This document shows positions 1 through 5,602 of a DNA stretch of 5,942 bases, in pieces; position 1 is the first letter of the stretch; every line of letters starts with the position of its first letter. The notes under the pieces were generated by a model. The model made no database searches. It had not been told where the DNA came from and was given only the letters and a program-made list of their open reading frames with translations. This DNA comes from JBEIUO01 sp964549785 (GTDB taxonomy: Bacteria > Planctomycetota > Phycisphaerae > Phycisphaerales > UBA1924), in contig CAZJXA010000213.1 in the NCBI GenBank assembly GCA_964549785.1, positions 1-5,942 of the forward strand, in the 5' to 3' direction. Both the position numbers and the translations under genes were made by a program.

Positions 1-539
1 ATGTTTCCACCCTGGCGAATTCTCTGGATACGGCTACCACCACCCTTAATCGCTATATTGACCTGCTGGAAGGCGGTTTTTTGATTCATCGCCTAATGCC
101 CTGGTTCAACAACACGGGGAAGCGCCTGGTCAAAACGCCCAAAATTTATATCAGGGATACTGGTGTGTTACACCATCTTTTAAGGGTCAGAAATTATGAT
201 GCACTGTTGGGTAACCCCGTGCTCGGCGCCTCCTGGGAAGGTTATGTTATCGAACAAATTATGCGGGTTACGAACCGTAAATGGGAATATTATTTTTACC
301 GCACCCAACACGGCGCTGAGGCTGATCTGGTACTCATCAGCCTTACCGGGGCTATGTATTGCATTGAAATCAAGTTTTCCTTGGCTCCGGTGCTGAGCAA
401 GGGGTTTTATCAAACCATTGCAGATTTGAAACCTGGGTATAAATATGTCATCATACCAGCTGGCGCATCGTATCCGAAAGAAGGGGGGATTCGAGTCATC
501 AATCTGCATGATTTTTTGAAAGATGAACTCCAACACTGA
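1..539 (+). CDS. DUF4143-type ATPase, C-terminal part (5' end outside window)
   Basis: This is the C-terminal 178 residues of an AAA_14/DUF4143 family protein. The reading frame is open from base 3 with no credible start, so the gene begins upstream. Visible parts are a winged-helix-like segment (LNRYIDLLEGGFLIHRL), the family's hallmark stretch GKRLVKTPKIYIRDTGVLHHLL, given here in pieces as GKRLVKTPK and YIRDTGVLHHLL, then LLGNPVLGASWEGYVIEQ, and finally FYRTQHGAEADLVL with CIEIKFS. The last two give the D...ExK arrangement of a degenerate PD-(D/E)XK nuclease-like fold. The N-terminal P-loop ATPase domain would lie outside the window. Members are common, often multicopy and mobile in Bacteroidota; their cellular role is poorly defined. 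The gene converges on the operon to its right and looks richer in G and C than that operon. The family call is firm; the biological function is unknown. Confidence 0.9.
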   Translation, partial: VSTLANSLDTATTTLNRYIDLLEGGFLIHRLMPWFNNTGKRLVKTPKIYIRDTGVLHHLLRVRNYDALLGNPVLGASWEGYVIEQIMRVTNRKWEYYFYRTQHGAEADLVLISLTGAMYCIEIKFSLAPVLSKGFYQTIADLKPGYKYVIIPAGASYPKEGGIRVINLHDFLKDELQH

Positions 540-690
540 ATGCGGCACTGTTGGAAACGTTTACGAAACCTTGAAATGGATAAGGAGGGCTCTAAACGTC
601 GCGCGGGGAGCTGTACCCCCTGTTCGAGTCAATTCTTACGAAAACATTATCATTTATGATTTCAAATAACAATAAATCATCGTTCCTTAA
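540..690. other. Gene-free convergent spacer
   Basis: No coding frame is convincing here. It separates the 3' ends of two convergent transcription units. It contains a short GC-rich hairpin (GGGG at 605-608, CCCC at 616-619, 7-nt loop) without a following T-run, and an AT-rich dyad listed separately. Confidence 0.6.
656..680 (-). terminator. Weak AT-rich dyad downstream of the operon
   Basis: ATGATTT (656-662) and AAATCAT (674-680) form a perfect 7-bp inverted repeat with an 11-nt loop. It begins 11 nt beyond the stop codon of the last minus-strand operon gene. It could end or stabilise that transcript, but it has no GC-rich stem and no clean U-tract, so the terminator call is tentative. Confidence 0.25.
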
Positions 691-1587
691 TCAGTTTAAC
701 AACTGAGACATTCCAAAAACGATATATTCTCCAAAAAATAGAGCCCAAATAAATTGATAATATTTACTGACGGAACGAGGACGTTTGATCTCCGTTTTTT
801 TGCTGAAATAAATTAAAGCGATAAAAAACAAAAGATGACTCCCGACCATTAGAGGGACGTGTACAAGGTCTGGATTTAAAAAGGCAAAAACGATTAACGT
901 CAAATAGGTGAGACTAATTAGTATATTTCCTAGTAAAAATATTTTTTCTGCTCCAAAACGAATACTAAAGGTGCTAATATTGAATTTTCGGTCACCTTCC
1001 ATATCCGGAATATCTTTGAACCAGGCAATCACGATGCTGTAAATAAAAACAGTAGCTGTCAGGGCTAGCACGATGGACATTACTTGATGCGATTGATTGA
1101 TCATCGAGTTGAAATGTAAAAACAAAAGGATGTTTACAATTACCCCTCGGACAGCAATAATACAAAAGGCAGCCCAAAACGGAAAACGTTTCAAACGAAT
1201 TGGAGGCAACGAATAGGCGGTTCCTAAAAATAAACTCAATAAGACCGTTAGCAATAAATATTTTCCAAGATAGATAGCAATGGCCAACGACAATAGAATC
1301 GATGTGGTAATAATGACGTAACCCAGGCGCATAGAAAAAGCACCCGAGGCTAAAGGCAAATACGGCTTATTAATTTTATCGATGGCAACGTCTGTGATTT
1401 GATTCAAGCCAACTATAAAGATGTTCGCCCCGAGACAACTCAGTAAAGTCAACAATAAAAGCGATCCGTACTGATCTGATCCATTGTAAGACGATAGCGC
1501 CATGAAATACAAAACTACGATACTCAGCGTCGTACCGATCACCGTATGAAGTCTGGAAAATCGGATAAAATTGATTAAGAAATTCAT
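691..1587 (-). CDS. hpt: Homogentisate phytyl/prenyltransferase (VTE2/HPT-like, UbiA superfamily)
   Basis: This 298-residue integral membrane protein should condense homogentisate with a prenyl diphosphate, with decarboxylation, to give a methyl-prenyl-benzoquinol. That is the committed step of tocopherol or plastoquinone synthesis. The two Asp-rich UbiA motifs are intact: NQITDVAID (N62, D66, D70), followed by KINKPYLPLASG, and KDIPDMEGDRKF (D192, D195, D199), followed by STFSIRFG. These bind Mg-diphosphate. The stretches YSLPPIRLKRFPFWAA (125-140) and RGVIVNILLFLHF (147-159) are characteristic of homogentisate prenyltransferases rather than of UbiA, MenA or haem O synthase. Several hydrophobic segments run along the whole chain. 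Its ATG overlaps the stop of the upstream methyltransferase gene as ATGA, suggesting translational coupling. It is the last gene of the operon. Prenyl specificity (phytyl, geranylgeranyl or longer) cannot be read from sequence; the neighbouring reductase favours phytyl. Confidence 0.9.
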   Translation of the reverse strand: MNFLINFIRFSRLHTVIGTTLSIVVLYFMALSSYNGSDQYGSLLLLTLLSCLGANIFIVGLNQITDVAIDKINKPYLPLASGAFSMRLGYVIITTSILLSLAIAIYLGKYLLLTVLLSLFLGTAYSLPPIRLKRFPFWAAFCIIAVRGVIVNILLFLHFNSMINQSHQVMSIVLALTATVFIYSIVIAWFKDIPDMEGDRKFNISTFSIRFGAEKIFLLGNILISLTYLTLIVFAFLNPDLVHVPLMVGSHLLFFIALIYFSKKTEIKRPRSVSKYYQFIWALFFGEYIVFGMSQLLN

Positions 1588-2420
1588 TGCTTTATCCCTT
1601 GGAATACGCCGAATTTAATAAGGCCTTTTTGATAGCCTTTACGCATATATCGCATCGCCCAAGCACCTTGAATCGTTGGCCATCCTGTTTGCATCAAGCC
1701 TTTAACAGATTTCCATTGGAAAACCGATTGGATGACTGCTTTCCAAAACGGCGCTACCTCGTCACTCCAATCGTCGCTCGATACCTCCCTAAATCCAGCA
1801 TCCTTAGCTAGACGTTCTATAAATTCAGTCGAGACCATTGGCGGCAAATGATAGAGATCATAAATTTTATGCAACAGTTTTTGTTCGGACGACTCCAATG
1901 CCGGAGGTTCATTTCGGTGGCACCAGGTAGCCATGATTAAACGGCCGTTTGGATTTAGTAATTTATAGAACATCTCCATCAACCCTTTTTTGTCAGCGAT
2001 GTGCTCCGCGCTTTCCATCGACCAAATCAGATCAAATTTTTGGTCAGATTCGATCATACGCATCATGTCCTTAGCTTCGATATGAACCTGTTGTGCTAAT
2101 CCTGCTTCCAGATTGTAGCGCTGCGCATTTTTGGCTTGTACCGGACTCAGTGTCAATCCCAATACCTGTGCGCCATATTTCTTAGCAAGCAATCGCGCAC
2201 TACCTCCCACACCGCAGCCCGCGTCCAGAATCTGGGTGGCGGTGTGAATGTTCCCCCATCTCAAAATTTCAGCGACTAGATCCACCTGCGCTTCGGCATG
2301 TGTTTTGGTACCCACCTTTCCATCGGGATAATAGCCATGGTGCATGTGCTCACCCCAGACATCGAGCCAGAGCGGAGTAGATTGATCATAAAATTTCTCA
2401 ATACGTTGGTTCAGCGTCAT
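1584..2420 (-). CDS. vte4: Gamma-tocopherol methyltransferase-like SAM enzyme (VTE4-like)
   Basis: This 278-residue soluble class I SAM-dependent C-methyltransferase closely resembles plant and cyanobacterial gamma-tocopherol methyltransferase, which converts gamma- to alpha-tocopherol. Family blocks in order are: FYDQSTPLWLDVWGEHMHHGYY (10-31, seen as W18, WGEHMHHG), HAEAQVDLV (41-49), SAM motif I ILDAGCGVGGS (64-74), GLTLSPVQAKNA (88-99), FDLIWSMESAEH (129-140), TWCHR (165-169), DWSDEVAPFWKAVI, and the C-terminal GYQKGLIKFGVF. WGEHMHHG, LSPVQAK, SMES-EH and APFW are shared with Arabidopsis VTE4, as I recall that sequence. No plastid transit peptide is present. The start at 2420 fits the family N-terminus (Q/R-I-x-x-FYD). 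The gap from the preceding VTE3-like gene is 22 nt. The mRNA just upstream of the ATG reads CCTCCTCC, the opposite of a Shine-Dalgarno. The actual substrate, chromanol or benzoquinol, is inferred. Confidence 0.88.
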   Translation of the reverse strand: MTLNQRIEKFYDQSTPLWLDVWGEHMHHGYYPDGKVGTKTHAEAQVDLVAEILRWGNIHTATQILDAGCGVGGSARLLAKKYGAQVLGLTLSPVQAKNAQRYNLEAGLAQQVHIEAKDMMRMIESDQKFDLIWSMESAEHIADKKGLMEMFYKLLNPNGRLIMATWCHRNEPPALESSEQKLLHKIYDLYHLPPMVSTEFIERLAKDAGFREVSSDDWSDEVAPFWKAVIQSVFQWKSVKGLMQTGWPTIQGAWAMRYMRKGYQKGLIKFGVFQGIKQ

Positions 2421-2442
2421 GGAGGAGGTTTTATAACTTCTA

Positions 2443-3354
2443 TTAAAATATCCAGATTAGTAACAAGATGCCAATCAAAGTCAATACCGCAATCTGATAG
2501 TTATTCAAACGTTCTCTATATTCCTCGGGCAATGCTTCTTTGGGTGCAAAAGCACTTCTTAGGTAGCCAATCAGAGCAATGGGAATGAAGATAAATCCAG
2601 CGAGCGAACCGATTAATATTCTGCCAAGCATCATAGTGCTTCTTAAAAAACCCTTTTGCGTTTCTGATTCTAAAGGTTCGTTAATGACCTGCGTTTTCTC
2701 GATGGGGGAGAAGCCGGACTTTGGCTTAATGCCTGAAATAGAGATACAATATTTGTCTTTTTGCTTGATCCAGTGCGGAGAGACGTATTTTACTGTGATG
2801 TTATCGAAGCCGGCATTTTTAAACCAATCACGATATTCTTGATCGGTTGGAAACAGCATCCAAGTATTAGCAGCGAAACTAACCAAAGCATTGGGTGGAT
2901 CCAAAGGGCCGATCATAGTAGCCACGCCACCCTCTTTGATCACACGATATGCTTCAGTGAGTCCCTTCTGTGGATTCGGCCAATATTCAATGCTTCCTGC
3001 CGAGACGTAACGATCAAAAGTATCATTGGGAAAGGGAATGTTTTCCGCATCTCCAAGCTGAAAAATACAGCCCTGTAACGCAGGTTTGACTTTAGCCTTA
3101 GACATTTGCTGAGGACTTTGATCCACACAGGTAACTTGTTGAGGAGAGACGTGCCGGACGATCCCTTCGGTCGTAAATCCGGTACCGGAGCCTACATCAA
3201 TGACACTGATGTTAGCTTGATCTAGTTGGGCGATTGATAAAGAATCGTCGCGCATTTTCTTAGTCCAAAAAAGAGGATTTACCAGTTTATCGTAAAAGAT
3301 AGAAAGATAACTATAAAACCAGAAGGCTTCTTTTTTGTGTTGCATCAATCTCAT
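2443..3354 (-). CDS. vte3: MPBQ/MSBQ methyltransferase, plant/archaeal-type (VTE3-like), membrane-anchored
   Basis: This 303-residue SAM-dependent methyltransferase matches plant VTE3, which methylates 2-methyl-6-phytyl- (or solanesyl-) benzoquinol to the dimethyl form. The resemblance covers long blocks: QHKKEAFWFYSYLSIFYDKL (5-24), NP-FWTKKMRDDSL (26-39), SAM motif VIDVGSGTGFTTEGIV (51-66), VDQSPQQMSKAK (77-88), GDAENIPFP (101-109), DRYVSAGSIEYWPNPQKG (114-131) and EAYRVIKEGG. It then continues with WMLFP and WFKNAGF. The C-terminus carries two hydrophobic segments (about 243-265 and 287-303), consistent with membrane anchoring; as I recall, plant VTE3 has one C-terminal span. The cyanobacterial enzyme doing the same job is a different methyltransferase lineage, so this is the plant/archaeal type. 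M1 at 3354 is chosen; M4 (3345) is an alternative. Gaps are 33 nt upstream (to the ferredoxin gene) and 22 nt downstream. Confidence 0.9.
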   Translation of the reverse strand: MRLMQHKKEAFWFYSYLSIFYDKLVNPLFWTKKMRDDSLSIAQLDQANISVIDVGSGTGFTTEGIVRHVSPQQVTCVDQSPQQMSKAKVKPALQGCIFQLGDAENIPFPNDTFDRYVSAGSIEYWPNPQKGLTEAYRVIKEGGVATMIGPLDPPNALVSFAANTWMLFPTDQEYRDWFKNAGFDNITVKYVSPHWIKQKDKYCISISGIKPKSGFSPIEKTQVINEPLESETQKGFLRSTMMLGRILIGSLAGFIFIPIALIGYLRSAFAPKEALPEEYRERLNNYQIAVLTLIGILLLIWIF

Positions 3355-3387
3355 ATCAGCTTATTTTCGAAAATGTTAAATTTAGCG

Positions 3388-3600
3388 TCATTTTGTCGGG
3401 ATGACTTCGGTATGGGTGATTGTTGAAACTGGGCAAATATCTTCGCAAATCAGGCAAGCGATATCGCAAGGCTTGTCCACTGCGATGGTATCGAAAGGAC
3501 TGATGAAGCCAGCCTCTTGAGGACAGATTGCCACGCAAGCACCACAATTGATACAGGCGTTCCAGCCAATTTGAAAAAGCACGGGAGTACGTTTACTCAT
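3388..3600 (-). CDS. Two-cluster [4Fe-4S] ferredoxin, likely electron donor to the adjacent reductase
   Basis: This 70-residue soluble protein has two cysteine motifs: C16-x2-C19-x2-C22-x3-C26-P and C45-x3-C49-x2-C52-x3-C56-P. The second motif has three rather than two residues between its first two cysteines, a variation seen among low-potential ferredoxins. All eight ligands are present, so it can hold two [4Fe-4S] clusters. The gene starts 24 nt after the stop of the geranylgeranyl reductase gene, and it is followed 33 nt later by the VTE3-like gene. In Methanosarcina acetivorans a geranylgeranyl reductase is known to take electrons from a ferredoxin encoded beside it. By analogy this protein probably drives double-bond reduction by its neighbour. 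That role is inference; the ferredoxin identity is clear. Confidence 0.9.
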   Translation of the reverse strand: MSKRTPVLFQIGWNACINCGACVAICPQEAGFISPFDTIAVDKPCDIACLICEDICPVSTITHTEVIPTK

Positions 3601-3624
3601 GGATTTTAAAATTAGAAGTGATAT

Positions 3625-4797
3625 TTATATTTTCTTGAATTCGGAATCGGGGCTAAAATAATCTGACATGGTTTGGTACAGCATTTGATCTCGATCTGCT
3701 ATGTTTTTCGTTTTAAAAATCTCCGTTTTAATGTCGTAAAGTTTCCACATCTTATTGCCCAATGCGACCAACCATTCCTCCTGGTATTGGCTTAGTTGAT
3801 TAGCAGTGGCAGCTATATTTTTTTGTAAAAAATTACTCAAAAAATTACCAGCAATTGCGCCTCCACTCAATGCGGTATGTATTCCTCCTCCCGTAATCGG
3901 ATTAACGTGACGAGCGGCATCACCTACCAGTATTAAATTGTCAGCATATTGCGTTTTTAAGGGTGCCGCTAAAGGGACACCTCCGCCCTGAATTTCTAAG
4001 ACCTTTGAATGCTTAAATCGTTCTTTAAAAAAAGAATTTTTAATAAAATGATCGATATGCCACTGCGCATTCTTTTCAGTCATGGTTCGAGCTACGCCGA
4101 GACCAATTTCTGCATAGCCATTCCCTTTCGGGAAAACCCAGGCGTAGCCACCAGGTGCCCATTCGTGGCCCGTGATGATTTCTAACAGACCATTGGTTTC
4201 GACATTGTCTACGATGAATTGTAAGCAACTAGCCAGCTCAGGCAATTTGATATGGGTATGTAAACCAGCCCATTTCCCAACCTGAGATTGTAATCCGTCA
4301 GCGCCGACCAGAACTTTTGCTTGAACGTTTATTTCTTCATTAAACCTTTTTAGAAAAACGGTACAAGTTCCATCGGGATTCACTTTATAACCCAATCCTT
4401 CCGTTTTTAACCACACATCTACGCCAGCTCGTTCCGCCTGCGTCATCAGATAACGATCAAAACGACGGCGATCAACGACGTATCCCAATGGGTTTTTATC
4501 CTCGGAGGCTCCATATTCCTCGGGTTTCAAATTCCGGTAATCTATCGTTTTATGTTTACCGACCTGATTGTAAATATCAAAACCATAAATTGCTTCCTGG
4601 ATGTATTCCGTACTGGGTGCAATGCCTACGTATTCCAATGCATGCCGGCTCACCGCACCGGAACATTGAATTGGGCTACCCAATTCCTGTTTCTTATCGA
4701 CCAATAAAACGTTTAAATGATGTTCCGCAGCAATCCTTGCGGTAGTTGTTCCAGCTGGGCCAGAACCAATAATGACTACGTCATATTGTTTATTCAT
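3625..4797 (-). CDS. Geranylgeranyl reductase family FAD flavoprotein (archaeal-type GGR/ChlP-like)
   Basis: This 390-residue FAD-dependent oxidoreductase belongs to the geranylgeranyl reductase family, which reduces isoprenoid double bonds (geranylgeranyl to phytyl, or archaeal lipid chains). Visible elements are: N-terminal dinucleotide-binding motif GSGPAG (11-16) with acidic D34; SPIQCSGAVS (41-50), whose P-x-x-C-x-G pattern with C45 is typical of archaeal-type members; DRRRFDRYL (109-117); VGADGLQSQVG (164-174); the substrate-pocket signature GGYAWVFPKG (216-225); GGGVPLAAPL (271-280); and FAD motif VGDAARHVNPITGGGI (291-306). The length is usual for the family. It is the first gene of the operon. 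The context of homogentisate prenyltransferase and tocopherol-type methyltransferases points to making phytyl diphosphate, or to reducing the prenyl tail after condensation. A ferredoxin follows directly, suggesting it is ferredoxin-dependent rather than NADPH-dependent. No clear TAnnTTTG promoter was found upstream on this strand. Confidence 0.88.
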   Translation of the reverse strand: MNKQYDVVIIGSGPAGTTTARIAAEHHLNVLLVDKKQELGSPIQCSGAVSRHALEYVGIAPSTEYIQEAIYGFDIYNQVGKHKTIDYRNLKPEEYGASEDKNPLGYVVDRRRFDRYLMTQAERAGVDVWLKTEGLGYKVNPDGTCTVFLKRFNEEINVQAKVLVGADGLQSQVGKWAGLHTHIKLPELASCLQFIVDNVETNGLLEIITGHEWAPGGYAWVFPKGNGYAEIGLGVARTMTEKNAQWHIDHFIKNSFFKERFKHSKVLEIQGGGVPLAAPLKTQYADNLILVGDAARHVNPITGGGIHTALSGGAIAGNFLSNFLQKNIAATANQLSQYQEEWLVALGNKMWKLYDIKTEIFKTKNIADRDQMLYQTMSDYFSPDSEFKKI

Positions 4798-5192
4798 AAA
4801 TGTAGGGCATAATCTTCGTTAACACGAATCAACAGTCAATACAAATGTTTGTTCAGTTCAAGTCTAGAATCTACGACGGCGAATTTTACTCCATCCATGA
4901 TATTGCTCCACATTGAAAAGCGCTTGTAATCGTTTATTCAGCATTTGCTTTCATATCTACAGTAAAGGTGCGTATTTTAAAAGTGAAACAGCGATTAATG
5001 CGTAAGTTTTTCGTTTTGAGGATTAAATAGCTTCCTCTGCTGCGTAAATCCAATGAAACGCTTCTCGCCAGTGATGTTAGCTTGGGTTGAACCAAATTTA
5101 ACTCGCCGAATTTTTTTGAATATTCTGCCTAACCTACACCACCCCAGTGAGCCTTTAAAAGACTGTGTATGCCGAAAATTTGCAGCACCTCT
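4798..5192. other. Gene-poor divergent spacer, probably partly degraded
   Basis: This stretch lies between the start of the minus-strand operon and the first antitoxin remnant, so it should hold the operon promoter. I find no good TAnnTTTG match on the minus strand; the nearest is AACATTTG (reverse complement of 4842-4849), which lacks the leading T and has no suitably placed TTG. A perfect 5-bp inverted repeat TTCGT/ACGAA with a 4-nt spacer lies at 4815-4828, within the operon leader. A minus-strand 26-codon ORF lies at 4864-4944 (see findings). The plus-strand frame opening at 5053 looks spurious: it resembles no family I know and runs straight through the promoter copy at 5217-5224. Confidence 0.5.
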
Positions 5193-5283
5193 CCAAATGA
5201 AAATGAAAAAACTCCTTAGTTTTGTAAAAAATAAGCATTTTATGCAAGTCGTTTTAGAGCGAAATCACCCCAAATAGCTCCAG
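5193..5283 (+). pseudogene. Degenerate duplicate of the antitoxin promoter and 5' end
   Basis: This stretch aligns with 5552-5644, the promoter region and first 14 codons of the intact antitoxin gene. By hand alignment it is about three quarters identical, with two single-base gaps. It keeps a TAGTTTTG element (5217-5224), the TTTTGTAAAAA run and an ATG (5242). The coding part reads MQVVLERNHPK then TAG (5275-5277), against MKVILEINNPNE in the intact gene; the GAG codon has become TAG. Similarity stops abruptly after CTCCAG at 5283, so the rest of the gene is gone. It reads as the residue of an earlier antitoxin gene or of a tandem duplication. Confidence 0.65.
5217..5224 (+). promoter_or_regulatory. 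Relict Bacteroidota -7 promoter element
   Basis: TAGTTTTG fits TAnnTTTG and sits 17 nt before the ATG of the antitoxin remnant, matching the position of the element ahead of the intact copy. No TTG (-33) is present at the equivalent place. It may still fire, but it would transcribe only pseudogenes and then the intact module. Confidence 0.4.
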
Positions 5284-5315
5284 GCACAATTAATCCTACC
5301 AGAAAAAACCATATC

Positions 5316-5543
5316 ATGCCTTCAGACAAACAATTCCTGACCTACCTCCTGGACTAAATAGCAGATGCCGGTGAAATCACGGCCAAACCAATGTTTGGAG
5401 CGTATGGCATCTATTCCAATGGTAAGTTATTCGCCCTGGTGTGTGACAATAAGTTATATATCAAAGCGACTGAATCCGGACGGGTATTTATAAAAGATGT
5501 AGTGGAGGCTCCGCCGTATCCCGACGCAAAGCCGAGTTTTTTA
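5316..5543 (+). pseudogene. TfoX N-terminal-domain protein, nonsense-mutated and 3'-truncated
   Basis: From ATG at 5316 the frame reads MPSDKQFLTYLLD, stop, IADAGEITAKPMFGAYGIY, NGKLFALVCDNKLYIKATES, GRVFIKDVVEAPPYPDAKPSFL. This is the TfoX/Sxy N-terminal domain: the MFG-YGIY, GK-FALV-D-LY-K and EAPPYP-AKP-F blocks are diagnostic. The stop TAA at 5355-5357 falls where the family usually has a polar residue such as Gln, so a single C-to-T change of CAA explains it. Family resemblance ends at about 5543. The usual C-terminal helices, around 30 residues, are missing, and the frame runs on through the antitoxin promoter to TGA at 5604-5606. Stand-alone TfoX_N proteins of about 100-115 residues are common in Bacteroidota, with unclear function. 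M26 (5391) could start a shorter product, but it would lack both ends of the domain. Confidence 0.8.
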
Positions 5544-5576
5544 ACACATTGCCAAATGATAATGCAAAAAATTCCC

Positions 5577-5584
5577 TACTTTTG
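5577..5584 (+). promoter_or_regulatory. Bacteroidota -7 promoter element for the toxin-antitoxin module
   Basis: TACTTTTG exactly fits the Bacteroidota -7 consensus TAnnTTTG and lies 18 nt before the antitoxin ATG. A TTG at 5549-5551 could be the -33 box, but its 25-nt spacing is somewhat longer than usual. The short leader implied is typical for this phylum. Confidence 0.65.
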
Positions 5585-5602
5585 TAAAAATATTGAGGCT
5601 TT

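Noticed and set aside
180..548. Minus-strand 122-codon ORF opposite the DUF4143 gene
   Set aside because: The plus frame encodes a clear DUF4143 domain; the antisense frame has no recognisable motifs and is a shadow.
601..635. tRNA-like 3' end: a variable-arm-like hairpin (GGGG...CCCC) followed by GTTCGAGTC, resembling a T-loop
   Set aside because: The bases flanking TTCGAGT (CCCTG and CAATT) do not pair beyond two positions, no acceptor or anticodon arm was found, and there is no CCA end. At best it is a chance match.
2421..2434. GGAGGAGG-like sequence on the plus strand next to the VTE4-like start
   Set aside because: It is on the strand opposite the gene, so the mRNA carries CCTCCTCC, not a Shine-Dalgarno. 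No plus-strand gene begins just downstream of it.
2298..3128. Several plus- and minus-strand ORFs within the methyltransferase genes
   Set aside because: They overlap frames with intact SAM-binding motifs and strong family blocks; none shows independent evidence of coding.
5053..5277. Plus-strand 74-codon ORF ahead of the TfoX pseudogene
   Set aside because: It resembles no family I know, and its 3' third runs through the relict antitoxin promoter and into the antitoxin remnant frame, so it is best explained as a chance frame.
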